Below, one piece after another: positions 34,934 through 45,890 of a DNA stretch of 64,000 bases. The DNA is taken from assembly GCA_026545225.1 (NCBI GenBank), contig CM048851.1, forward strand, positions 32,177,956 through 32,241,955. The letters run 5' to 3'. The notes under the pieces were generated by a model. That model had not been told where the DNA came from. It worked only from the letters and a program-made list of their open reading frames with translations, and did not search any database. The stretch is from Cornus controversa (Eukaryota; Streptophyta; Magnoliopsida; Cornales; Cornaceae). Numbering within the stretch: the first letter of the stretch is position 1; each line of letters starts with the position of its first letter. Made by a program: the position numbers and the translations under genes.

Positions 34934-36110
34934 CTCCTCTTTTTGACTTTGAACAAGATCTGCCCCATCCTTTGGATCTATCAGATTTTTTATTGTTAGT
35001 CCTACCTCTGGCTACAATCAACGCTTCTGATGTTGAGTCCCAGTGATCATGCTGATTCCTTTTTTGATACTCATTATTCACCAAAGCATTAGAAATATTT
35101 ATGAATTTAACCTCATCTTTTCCATATAACAGAGTGGCGATTAAATGATCAATCTTCAGGCAAGGACTTTAATAACAATAGAGCCTTCTCTTCATCGGCA
35201 ATATCAACATCTAAATTATGTAAATCAGCAAGAATTTTATTGAATTATCCAAATGCTCAATCACAGAAGTACCTTTTTTGTACTGGAATTGAAAAAGCTT
35301 CTTCTTCAGGTTTTAATACCCCACTCTAACATATGGTATGATATTGTCCACTTTGGGCCATAGCCCGCATGGTTTTGCCCTTGCGTTTTACCCCAAAAGG
35401 CCTTATACCATTTGAAGAGAACACACTACATATAAGCACATCCCTTTCTCCACACCCAGGCAATATGGGATTGAGTAATCCTGACATTCCCTGGCAGCAA
35501 TCCTAACATGCCCCCATAATTCACCCCCTATGAGGCTTGACGTCCTCGTCGGCACACTTTCAGCTGGGTTCAGGCTCTGATACCAACTGTAATACCCACT
35601 CCAACACATGGTATGATATTGTCCGCTTTGGGCCATAATCCGCACGATTTTGCTCTTGGGTTTTACCCCAAAAAGTCTCATACCATTTGAAGAGAACACA
35701 CTACATATAAGCACATCCCCTTCTCCATACCCTGGCGATATGGGATTGAGCAATCCTCACATGCCCTGGCAGCAATCCTGATATGCCCCGGTAATACACC
35801 CCATGGGTGATTACAAGGAGTGCCGGGTTCTCTACACTTTTCGTTATGTACTTGTCCTCCAGTTTCTTCCAGAGACTCTTTTCCATTGTCTCCTTCATGA
35901 CAAAGTAATTTTGGTCCTTGGCTAAAACACAAACAGATTGTGCCACAAGCTTTACAGTTTAGGAAATTCCAATCTTCATAAAAAAAGTCATTAGGCTTGA
36001 CATCCGAGGCAATATGAGACCCTTCTCGGAATAATAAATCTAGAACTTCGCATTGCCACATGCTAAAGTTATTGGTGTCATCCGAACAGAGCTACTTATA
36101 GATAGTTCAC
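34934..36110 (-). pseudogene. Copia gag, split by a TRIM
   Basis: Gag would form the particle shell. On the minus strand the start side reads DDTNNFSMWQCEVLDLLFREG and KPNDFFYEDWNFLNCKACGTI (36100-35940), typical of copia gag N-termini (W at the x-x-W-x-x-xM positions), then SLWKKLEDKYITKSVENP, where the TRIM breaks it near 35816. After the TRIM (35311 down) it resumes as KKLFQFQYKKGTSVIEHLD and ADEEKALLLLKSLP, the conserved UBN2-type gag end. The zinc knuckle lies on the far side of Athila element 2. Frame changes are present in both halves. Confidence 0.88.
35312..35815 (-). mobile_element. TRIM retrotransposon copy, minus strand, inside copia gag
   Basis: Two LTR copies (about 35312-35517 and 35588-35815, each starting T(G/T)TAATACCC on the plus strand) surround about 70 bases that contain GGCTCTGATACCAA, the reverse of the tRNA-iMet primer site TTGGTATCAGAGCC. 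The LTR bodies match those of the TRIM at 38580-39140 but are diverged at their outer end (GGCAGCAATCC words replace the GTGTGAGTGGGCGGG region). Flanking bases show at best AGGT and AGGA, so the TSD is not clear. No coding capacity. Confidence 0.8.
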
Positions 36111-36149
36111 TGGTGCATCTAGACTTAGAATCTTCTATTTCAGTTATAT

Positions 36150-36475
36150 AAGGGGCTTAGATGCAATAAACAAAAACTTTAATTGTAATTTCTAAAAGGT
36201 TCAGGGGCTAACTTGCAATTTTAAGAAAATTTTGGGGGATAAATTATAATTTTTAAAAACTTTAAGGGCTCAATTGTAATTTTTAGAAAAATTTGGGGTT
36301 GAATTAAAATTTCTAGAAACTTCGAGGGCTGAATTGCAATTAATAGGAACTTTAGGGGTTAAAGTGCATTTATCAGAAAGTTTAGGGACAGAATTGTAAT
36401 TATCAAAAAGCTTAGGACAGAATTTTAGTTTGTAGAAAAAATCAGGACTAAACTACAATTTTTAAAAAGTTCAGC
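36150..36475. repeat. Degenerate minisatellite in the copia leader
   Basis: About nine units of 33-37 bases built on the phrase AGGGGCTGAATTGCAATTTTTAG follow each other, with growing divergence. They lie between the copia gag start and the primer-binding site. Confidence 0.8.
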
Positions 36476-36846
36476 CATGTGGCTGACACGTGGTGACTGA
36501 GTCAGTCCAAACTCGCTGAGTAAGCTCAGCTACAACACTAGCTCGTGAAACGCGTGTGGCGAGTGACGAGTGCGTGGGCGCATGAAATCCAGTCATCGTC
36601 TACCTTTGGGGCGCGTGAAAGCAAGTGAAACATGTGAAATCCACGCACCAGTCAGCGTGAATGTGCGTAAGGAGCGTGAGATACATGTGATTTCGTCTAA
36701 TGATGTGTGAGGGCTCTTCCAACCTCCGTTTGACCTCCTATTTATTCCGTTGGACTCATATCGGTAAGAGCTACCCTCCAGTATGCTCAAAAATAAATTT
36801 TAAGCACTTTGAATTTCTAGACAATGAGCAAAAAATGCTCTGAACC

Positions 36847-36864
36847 AAGGCTCTGATACTAATT
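36847..36864 (-). other. Copia primer-binding site (tRNA-iMet type)
   Basis: On the minus strand, directly after the LTR end, the sequence reads AATTAGTATCAGAGCC. It matches the usual copia TGGTATCAGAGCC site apart from one changed base (TAG for TGG). Confidence 0.85.
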
Positions 36865-37232
36865 TGCTGTGTCGGGTGCCTAGAAATTCAACAATAAAAC
36901 ATAACACACACAAATACACAAATATTTATGTGGTTCAACAATTTGTCTACATCCATGGGAGACAGCGGATTTCAATATCAGAGAAATAGTTATAACTCTC
37001 AGATTTTCTCTCTATTTTCACTCTCTCTATGCACATTCTTACACAAAGATGAGGAGGGATTAAATAGGTGAAGAGGGGAGAGACAAGCTCCTAACAACTG
37101 TGGAAATTTGGTGGAAAAATCAGCCCAACCTCACTTACTTTTTCTTCACATAGCACTGATCACCGTTTAGTGACTTTCGGTGCCATTAATTCTCCATTGA
37201 CTCCTTTGAGGGTCTCGCCACTATAATCAACA
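36865..37232 (-). repeat. Copia 5' LTR
   Basis: 368 bp, paired with 4820-5201; bordered by the primer-binding site on its left and by the TSD copy CTCAG on its right. Confidence 0.9.
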
Positions 37233-37601
37233 CTCAGATACTTCACAACACATTTCTAACAAATTTTAAACATGTATAATTGTTAAGAAAAGTTTAATAT
37301 ATTTAAAAAGAAGTGTTGAGATATATATGATAATTCAGTATAAAATTTATTCATGCCAATCATGCAATATGATTCTTAACTCTTATTTTGTTTGTCAATC
37401 AATGTATTTTATAAATAAATGTTAATGACTCTATTTTTTGTTTATATAAAAATATAATTTGTTATTTTTATATTGTCGTATTCTTTCGTATCTGTATTCT
37501 ATTTTTTTTTTAGATTTGTCGTATTGTCGTACCCGTATCGTATCTTACTCGTGTCTTTTATATTGATAGTTTGAATTTATAAAAAGTGTGTACCTAGGAA
37601 C
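37233..37601. repeat. Right half of the GATAC/GTATC-rich repeat split by copia
   Basis: Starts with the copia TSD and CAGATACTTCACAAC, continuing the 4819 side. At 37480-37550 it carries TTGTCGTATTGTCGTACCCG words closely matching 56110-56150. It ends with the 26-bp direct repeat 37576-37601 (copy of 4625-4650). Confidence 0.5.
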
Positions 37602-38579
37602 AATTTCAAATATTTAGATTACAAACAAATCAAGATATTAGTGAACACGTCAGACTTGATTTATCTAAGACCGTTGCGTATAATCACTCTGAACATAGTT
37701 TGCAACTTTGTATCATCTATTTTAATTCGAATTGTTGTTTTATTTGTGTACTTTTATTTTCTCTAAGCATGTTGTTTCTTATTGATCAAATAAATAGAAA
37801 TTAGTTCTTTTGTCATTGTTCAAAGGTCATGTTGCAAAACAAAAATTTTGAATGGGCCAAACTTGTTCCTTTTCAAGTCCTAAGTCTTACATTCTTGTTT
37901 TTCTTTGCATGTGATGGCTCTATGTGCCCTCTTCCACCATGGTTTAGTCGTCTATGCAGCCTCGTTGAATCGTAACCAAAGTTAAAAATCGTGAGATGGC
38001 TACTTGCAATTAAATCTAGCTAATGTTTTTTTTTCCTTGGAAAAATTAGATTTTAGTGACCAAAATTATAAAATAATTGTTTTAGTGTAACCTTAAATTT
38101 AATAAAATATAAATAATGATCAAATTTAAAAAATAATTGATAATGAGTGAACATTTAATTTTAATGTCTATAATAGTATTAGAGTCAAAATTTACCTTTT
38201 ATTGAGTTTAAGGTAGTAAAATAAATTCTTTTAATTTTGGTCACCATAATCTAATTTTTTCTTCTTTTCTTTTGATAAAAAGGTAATATGTATAGATGGT
38301 TTGGAGCCAGTTTTGAAACATAACAAAATGGGGGAAGGCCTAAGGCCTATAGAAAAAACTGTATGTTACACTGTAACGAATTGGTTAAACTGAGTTGTTT
38401 TTCTTAAAGACTCTATTTAGTATCCATTCACCGCACATTGTTTTTGGTCCCGATGATTTCTATGGTCGATGAAAGGGTCAGCTGGCTCTTCGAGGTTAGG
38501 ATATGGAAGGTTGTTCTTCCATTCCCATAGGGCCTGTCTTGCTTCCATTCTAGATGCCAAGCTCTTGAATTTGAGTTTC
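37602..38579. other. Gene-free spacer
   Basis: AT-rich, without convincing genes. On the minus strand 38417-38575 an open stretch of about 53 codons (including FKSLASRMEARQALWEWKNN) ends in TAA; I do not recognise it, and it may be a captured or decayed exon. Confidence 0.4.
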
Positions 38580-39140
38580 TGGAGTAACCCTTGTGGACAG
38601 GTGTGAGTGGGCGGGTGCGAAGACAGACACTGGGCTGAGCTTCCACACTGACAGGGTGCAGGGTGCTCAATCCCACATCGCATGGGCGTGGAAAAGGGGA
38701 TGTGCTTATATGTAGTATGTTCTCTTCAAATGGTATGAGGCCTTTTGGGGTAAAATCTAAGAGCAAAATCGTGCGGGCTCAGGCCCAAAGTAGACAATAT
38801 CATACCATGTGTTGGAGTGGGGTATTACAGTTGGTATCAGAGCCTGAACCCAGCCGGAAGTGTGCCGACGAGGACGTCGGGCCTTGTAGGGGGTGGATTG
38901 TATTACCCTTGTGGACGGGTGTGAGTGGGCGGGTGCGAAGACAGACACTAGGCTGAGCTAGCACACTGACAGGGTGCTTAATCCCACATCGCCTGGGCGT
39001 GAAAAAGGGGATGTGCTTATATGTAGTATGTTCTCTTCAAATGGTATGAGGCCTTTTGGGGTAAAACCCAAGAGCAAAACCGTGCGGGCTCAGGCCCAAA
39101 GTGGACAATATCATACCATGTGTTGGAGCGGGGTATTACA
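38580..39140 (+). mobile_element. Complete TRIM retrotransposon (561 bp)
   Basis: 5' LTR 38580-38829 (TGGAGTAACCC...GGTATTACA), primer site TTGGTATCAGAGCC for tRNA-iMet at 38831-38844, about 55 bases of internal sequence, a polypurine tract AGGGGGTGGAT, and 3' LTR 38899-39140 (TGTATTACCC...GGTATTACA). Flanked by a perfect TSD, GTTTC, at 38575-38579 and 39141-39145. There is no room for genes, so mobility would depend on proteins of another LTR element. The LTRs are very similar, pointing to a fairly recent insertion. Confidence 0.95.
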
Positions 39141-39145
39141 GTTTC

Positions 39146-39700
39146 ACTCTATTCAATTAGGAGATTCTCTTAAGAACTAAATTCTGATCGACTAGAACTT
39201 ATTCCCATATGTTGCTAGTATATGATGATAGAACTAATCTTCAGAGAGCAATCCTTAAGTTTTTCGACTTCTAATGTTAAGAGGACCATGCAGTTAAGCC
39301 ATTCCAATCGGAGAGGTGAAGTGAGTCTATTATAAATTAACCACTCGTAATAGTATGAACCCTTATAGGACAGGGCTATATAGAGAGCGTCAAACCTCAA
39401 AGATTGTTCTTATTGTGATATTTTTCTAAATTACAAAAATTTAACTTTGATTTGATCCTAAGAAGATTGAATTGTGTTTCTATTCTCTTAATGGTAGAAA
39501 TATGTAAAGAGATAATATTGCTGAATTAAGAACAACTTAATGAACAGAGAAAAGTAATATAAGAGAGGATCTGGAGTCAAGATTTCACCACTAATCCCAC
39601 ACCAAAGTTAATTGCAATTACTATAGTTTTTCTTCATGTTTGAACAATGATATGTCTGACTATAAGCTCATACAATATCTTCTAGAGGATGCATGTATTC
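39146..39700 (-). repeat. Diverged fragment resembling an Athila-type LTR
   Basis: The passage around 39540-39640 (AATATAAGAGAGGATCTGGAG, then TTTCACCACTAATCCCACAC) resembles the LTR passages at 21140-21190 and 33690-33740 of Athila element 2. No ends or TSD could be fixed. Confidence 0.35.
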
Positions 39701-40140
39701 TGTAGAGGCCATATCCAATTTTGACCGATTTCCTTTTATTTCCATTTATTGCTATATACATTACGTGAAATGATGTTATATGTGTTTTAAATGTGAAATG
39801 CATGTTCGGGAAGTTGTTTGGAGGTCCGGGAATGTTTTAGAGTCAATTGGCTTATTTTAAGATTTTCGGGTCAACGGGGCACGGGACGCTGGTCAGGTGG
39901 GTCTGGGAAACTGCACATTTTTAAAAATGTTTATTTTTGGTTTTAAACCAAATGAAATGTTAAAAGAGTTTAAGAAATGATTTCGAAGCCATAACCACTT
40001 TCGGAATCAAAAACAAAGGTTGTGAGGGTACGTTAAGAGGCTTAGGGACATTTTTGTCATTTCGCACCCCAAGATATTATAAATATCTATATGGCTGTAA
40101 TCCCAACCATTTGTGAAGCTAGAGAAAACCAGCCATTATG

Positions 40141-40163
40141 ATCTCTCTCTCTCTCTCTCCCTT
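40141..40163. repeat. (TC)n microsatellite
   Basis: ATCTCTCTCTCTCTCTCTCC in the 5' LTR of the Tekay-like element. Confidence 0.85.
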
Positions 40164-40552
40164 TTTATCTCTTCTCTTTCTCTCTTCATTTTGGAAACTT
40201 TAGGCTTGGATTTGGAGGTTACCAAAAGAACAAAGTGTTCTACTCGGCAAGGGCTTCAGTTTCAACCAAATAAATAAAGATTTAAGTTAACTATTTTTGG
40301 TCCAATTGACCTGGGGCGCGAAAATCCAGAAGTGTTAGAGTAATACCAAATTAAGAGGGTAGCTTAAATAAAATATTTGACACGCTAAGGAGCTGATTTC
40401 GTGTAAATCAGAGTTACAGAATTAAAAAAATAAAGCCCAAAAAATTTTAGTGAAAAAGTAGTGGCATTTTTATAAATAAGTGGAGGTTAAATTCTATAAA
40501 TATGAGGAGAATGACCCAGCCCTCATTTCTGATTCTCATCAGCTGAATAGGG

Positions 40553-40554
<2 letters not shown>

Positions 40555-40587
<33 letters not shown>
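40555..40587. repeat. (AT)n microsatellite
   Basis: About sixteen AT units, within the 5' LTR downstream of its TATA box. The 3' LTR has only a short tract at the same place. Confidence 0.95.
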
Positions 40588-40588
<1 letters not shown>

Positions 40589-42517
40589 CTACATATTCTT
40601 CTTTACTTCCCCATTGAATTAGAAGGCCTTGAGGTGAGAATTAGGCGACATCGAAGAAGAGAGAAACGGTCTACGCATTGAGGGCTTAAGTTTGATACAT
40701 TCGAAATCAATTTCAGAGAAAGTTGATTTTTTTAGTGAGAATTGGGGAAATCATTTGTAAATTCTTCCAAATTGAGGTAGGGATGCCTAACCGATAGAAT
40801 CTGGGGTTTTTGTGAGTATATTGGTTGTTAAGGAAACTAATTAGCTATATGGGTATAATTAGATTTTTTTCAATATTAAAACATGCTCAATTATGCCACT
40901 AAATGTGTAATCTATGTTAAAATATGTGAATGCATTTTTACAATTTCCTAAGTATGTTGGGATTCAATTGTGAAGTAATGATTTAAAAATATGTATATAT
41001 GTGAAGGTGACACTTATGTGTTTGATAAAATATCTTGGAAGCATGTTTAAATGTGGAACATGATTAATTATCTATTCAAGGGAGGTGAAATGTGCATTAT
41101 GTGAAATGTGTTCAATGTGAGAATGTGTAATGACTACATGAAAAATGTGCAAGCATGATAATTAAGGTTACATTGCTTTGAATTGTAAGTATACATTACC
41201 ATAAATATAATGAATCCATCTTCATTCATTGGGAAATGTATGGTGAGGGTGGTGAGTGTAATTGGGGCGGTAAAATCCATTCAGGCAATCGGTGAGATAT
41301 TCTGGTAAAGGTAAGCCTCATAAGGTATTCTGGTAAAGGTACCTTCATAGATTGATTCGTAGTGAGGTATCCCAGTAAAGGTAACCCTCATTAGGTGGGA
41401 TTGGTCGTCTAAAGGAATTAGAGATCAATGGATGTTAGGAGAGGATGAGGGAGTTGCTCATACCATGTCGCTTTATACTTTGTTTATGATATGGTTATGA
41501 TACAAGAATAATTGTCTAATATGATTAAATGCAAATGTGTGTTATATGGTATTCACGAAACTTCTGAAATTGTGTTTTAGACATTCCTACTGAGTTTGTG
41601 GTTGCACATCTCATAAGTATTAACTCTTTTCCAGAAATAGAAAGGAAGTGATAGAGTCTCCCCATTAGAGTATTGGCGTGGAGCGAATTTCGGCTTCATT
41701 TAAAAACTTTATGTTAATTTATTTGAATGCATGTCTAGATTGTGGACTATATACATATAATTATATTGTAAAGACCATTTATGTTTTGAGAACATGTATT
41801 GTTTATGCTTTATGGTTGTATACATTCAATTACAATTTTAAAACATGTATTGTCCATAACTTATGATTCCATATATTGTAAGAATGGTTTTGAGTATGGT
41901 AACATGTTAGATATTTAAATGGTGATCCTTCATTTGTGTTTATCCCTACATATAAAAGATTGTGAGAATGGTTAAGTTCATGAATTGATAAAATGAAGTG
42001 TATACATCCATAGAATGGTTCCCTTGAGTTCTAAATTTTGTGGAGGATGAATTGCGGTTTGAAAACAATGAGAAAAGAAGGTCTGGAGAGTTTCAACCAG
42101 CTAAAACATCCTTCAGCTGAATGAAATGTTGAGATACCAAATTTTTGCATTAGCAGACTCTCTAAGTACTTGTTTTGGTTGACCGAAACAACCTTTCAAC
42201 CAACCGAAGTTGAAGGGTAGCCAGCTGATGGATTGCCCAAGTTTCAGCTGACTGATGGTTCACCCTTCAGCTGACCGAAACCTGACTGCGGGCTTATTAT
42301 GTACTGTTTGGGCAGTGAGGGTTCATGCATTCTATCTAGGGGCTTATGGTGTGTAAAATTAAGCTTTTGTTGTGTCATAATGATGATGATTGAGAGTTGA
42401 ATCCAAGTGTTCCAGGTAGGAGGCTCAGGTAAGCTTAGAGTAATTGTGATTAGGGGCATGGGTTTATGACTTAATCACCCTTGATTTTTAGAAGTCAAAA
42501 ATTGTGGTGTGACAGCT

Positions 42518-42530
42518 TGGTATCAGAGCA
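42518..42530 (+). other. Tekay-like primer-binding site (tRNA-iMet)
   Basis: TGGTATCAGAGCA three bases after the 5' LTR end. Confidence 0.9.
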
Positions 42531-42894
42531 CTAGGTCAAATACCTGGGTGTGACAGGTAATGGGTAGGTCACGTGTAGTTTTATGATTGGTTAGAACCTT
42601 TGAGTTTGATAACCTAAAAATATATGTAGACATGACATTGTTGATATGAGAACTTGTGTGCATATGAAATATGCTTACATGATAACATGCTAAGTGTTAT
42701 GTGATAACATGTATTGTATGTTATGTGTTGATTTAATAACATGTTAATGTGATTAAATGTGTGTTAAAAATCATTTATATATGCTACATGCGAAAGTGAT
42801 AAAATGTTGCTATATGGCGTAATGGTTTGATCATATTGAATACATAGCATGTGATAACTTGTTGTGTTGACCTATATTTTGAATAGATAGCAAC

Positions 42895-43920
42895 ATGTCA
42901 ACTAGACAACAAGGAAGGGTAGTTGGAGGGGGGGTAGATCTCCCAAGGGAGACTGTCCGATTAATGACATGACCGCGACTCTTAGAGATTTTGTAAGAGC
43001 AGTTGCTAATGAAGTGTAACAGCCAGTAGCACAACCGGAAGAGAATGAAAATGAAAGGAGATTCATATTCATCACTTGATTCAAGAAATTGATGCCACCT
43101 ACCTTTGAGGGGGGTTTTGATCCATTGATAGTGGATAATTGGTTGGAGAAAGTGGAGAAACACTTGAAGATGATGTCTACGCCCAATGATGGCATGAAAG
43201 TGATTCTTCCTACGTACTTATTTTCGAGTGGAGCTGAACTTTGGTGGAAATCGGTGAGTCATCAATACGATGTTGAGACTATGCCATGGGAAGAGTTTAA
43301 GACTCTATTCCTTGAGCACTATTTTTCTAAACCAAATAGGAGGGCATTGAGGAAGGAGCTTAAGGACTTGGTTCATGATGGCATGACAGTAATGGAGTAT
43401 GAGAATAAGCTCAATTTTCTTTTAACGCTTCGCACCTGAAGTAGTGAGAGATGAAGAAGAAAAAACATGAAGTTTCATCAATGGCCTTCCTCATTCAGTG
43501 AAACCTTATGTGTAAATTTTGGGATGGAAAGTATATGCCAAGGTGGTAGAGAAGGCCTTGATAGCATAAGTTGAAGTGAAAGATAGGCAAGAGAAGAAAG
43601 AGGCAGTTGGGCAAAGCAAGGCTTTGACAATGGATTTCGATGGGCATGCAAGAAAGAAGTTTAAGGATGGTTTTTCTCATTCGGTGAGTTTGGTAGGACA
43701 GTCGATGGCACGTTTTACACTTACCATTCCTTTGCCTTTCACATTTACTAGACCAGAGAGGGTGTGCTACCAGTGTAAGCAACCAGGACATATCAACACA
43801 GATTGTCCTATACTTCAGCCTAGCACGATGGCATACTTTGGTTGTGGACAGCAAGGGCACATGAGGAGAGAGTGCCCACAGTAGAGTGGGAATGTAAAGG
43901 GTGGACAGAGTGATCAGTAA
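42895..43920 (+). pseudogene. Tekay-like gag, broken
   Basis: The natural start is probably the ATG at 42895 (MSTRQQGR), followed by a frame break. The gag core is open at 43089-43439: PPTFEGGFDPLIVDNWLEKV, AELWWKSVSHQYD, WEEFKTLFLEHYF, LRKELKDLVHDGMTVMEYEN. Two zinc knuckles follow at 43765-43884: CYQCKQPGHINTDC is complete, while the second reads FGCGQQGHMRREC, its first Cys having been replaced. Stops separate the pieces. Confidence 0.9.
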
Positions 43921-43923
43921 AGG

Positions 43924-44690
43924 TTGACACAAATAGTGATTGTACAATCAGGCTATAGAGCATTGCCTCCACCACAGCCAGATATGTCTACCCAAAGTGT
44001 GAGACTAGTGAGGGAATCTACCCCTAGTGCATCCATACAGCAGTCAAGGTTTTGGGCTAGTAGAGCAGAAGATCAGATAGTTCAGGGCAGAGTGTATGTT
44101 GTGACACTCGCAAACACCTCAACAAGACCTTCAGTGGTTAGAGGTATATTTCTTGTATATAGTTCTTGGGCACATGTATTGATTAATTTAGGTGCATTTT
44201 ATTCATTTATTGCTACATCATTTGCACGGACCTTGGGGCTTGAGGTTAGTCCTTTGGGTGGAGCAGTTTTTGTCGATACCCTAGTGGGCGGTACAATGAT
44301 CCTTAACAAAGTATGCTGACAATGTACTATTGAAATAGCTGGGAAGACATTTGAGTTGATTTCATTCTCCTAGACATAAGCAATTTTGATATCATTCTTG
44401 GGATGGATTGGTTATCGAAGTTTCATGCTATGATTGATTGTTTTAGAGGGAGAGTGATAATTTCTATGCCTGAGGACAATTGCTTTTGTTTTGTGGGAGA
44501 TCGGAATGACTCCTCTACTTCACCATGTTATGGCATTAGTAGTCGAGAGCAACATAATTTTATCTTGACTAGTCTTTTCACCGAGGGAGAGGAGATTCTT
44601 AGAGAGGTATACCTGTTAATGTTGTGTGAGTTTGTGGATATTTTTTCAGAGGATTTAACAGATTTATCTTCGAAGAGAGAGAAGTAGAGT
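43924..44690 (+). pseudogene. Tekay-like protease region, inactivated
   Basis: The passage VLINLGAFYSFIATSFARTL (about 44165-44235) aligns with the family pattern LxDSGASHSFIS: the catalytic Asp is changed to Asn and the Ser of GAS to Phe. FELI.F and DIILGMDWLSKFHAMIDC lie further on, interrupted by a stop, and lead to [12 protein letters not shown], the normal link into RT. Confidence 0.85.
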
Positions 44691-45890
44691 TTGTGATTAA
44701 TCCTATACCCAGTATGACACCCATTTTTATAGCACCAGCAGAGTTGGTGGAATTGAAACACCAATTGGATGATTTGAAAGCTAAAGACTTTATTAGACCG
44801 AGTGCATAATCGTGGGGAGCATTGGTGTTGTTTATTAAAAAGAAAGATGGTGCTTTGAGATCGTGCATTGATTACCGAAAGTTGAATCATGTGACAATCA
44901 AGAACAAGTATACATTGCTGAGGATAGATGACCTATTTAATCAATTGAAGGAAGCTCACTACTTCTTGAAAATTAATTTAAGGCTGGGTTATTACTAATT
45001 GAGAGTGAAAGATGAGGATATTTATAAAATGGCTTTTCATATGTGGTATGGACACTATGAATTCCTTACAATGTCATTCAGTTTGATTATTGCACCGACG
45101 ATATTTATGAATTTGATGAATCGTGCATTTCATGAATACCTTGATACTTTTGTGGTAGTGTTTGTGGATGATATACTTGTGTACTCATTTTTTAAGGAGG
45201 AACATGAGTTACAATTGAGGATAGTTTTGCAAATCTTTAGAGAGCACCAATTGTACGCTAAGTATGAGAAGTGTAAGTTTTGGCTTCAAGAGGTGAAATT
45301 CCTATGGCATGTTGTTTCCATCTAAGATTGAGGCTTGTTGAGTTGGGAGAGTCTGAAGAGTGTTTTTGAGATTCAGAGTTTTCTTAGTTTAGCAGGCTAC
45401 TATAGGAGGTTTGTTAAAGACTTATCTAGTATTGCACCCCCTATAAGATGACTCACTCGTAAGGGTGTGAAGTTTGTGTGGGATAAGGCATGTGAGTTAG
45501 TATTTCATGAATTGAAGAAGCGGTTAACCACAACTCCTATGTTGGTGATACCCAAGCGTAGCTTGGGTTATGTGATTTATTGTGATACTTCAGGGAGTGG
45601 GCTAGGTTGTGTGTTGATGTAATGTGACAGTAGTTGCTTATGGCTTAAGACAATTAAAGACTCACGAGCATAACTATCCTACGCATAACTTAGAGCTAGC
45701 AGAAGTGATCTTTGCTTTGAAAGGGTGGAGACATTACTTGTATGGTGAGAGATTCGAGGTGTATTCATATCATAAAAGTCTCAAGTACCTTTTCTCCTAA
45801 AAGGACTTGAACATGAGGCAGAGGCGATAGGTTGATTACATGGAGGATATGCTTTGTGTTTTTATTCTTGATTTTGGCAGTGGTTGAAAG
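44691..45890 (+). pseudogene. Tekay-like reverse transcriptase and RNase H, broken
   Basis: RT fragments in order: [34 protein letters not shown], then after a stop [20 protein letters not shown], and FVDDILVYS, the catalytic YVDDILVYS box near 45160-45185. [20 protein letters not shown] marks the RT thumb. RNase H is visible only as [16 protein letters not shown] and LTTTPMLVIPK with several stops and frame changes. Confidence 0.9.

Larger units (their letters stand above)
4820..37232 (-). mobile_element. Ty1/copia retrotransposon (Tork-like), opened up by four nested insertions
   Basis: LTRs at 4820-5201 and 36865-37232 both begin TG(T/C)TGTG and end TAATCAACA, and are flanked by CTTAG on the left and CTCAG on the right, a near-perfect 5-bp TSD. 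In minus orientation the order is 5' LTR, tRNA-iMet primer site, gag with zinc knuckle, protease, GAG-pre-integrase, integrase, reverse transcriptase, RNase H, polypurine tract, 3' LTR, which is copia order. The host copy is interrupted at 5807/16895, 19051/20456, 20905/34934 and about 35311/35816. Removing those insertions leaves about 5.4 kb. The LTRs differ at several dozen positions by eye, so this insertion is older than the two Athila elements inside it, whose LTR pairs look far more alike. All coding pieces are broken. Confidence 0.93.
39701..42514 (+). repeat. Tekay-like 5' LTR
   Basis: 2.8 kb. TATA box at 40496-40503 (TATAAATA). Contains small GAGGTATTC(T/C)GGTAAAGGTA repeats (41295-41400) and TTCAGCTGACCGAAA-like words (42090-42280). 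It is about 400 bases longer than the 3' LTR because of an extra block near 39880-40310. Confidence 0.85.
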
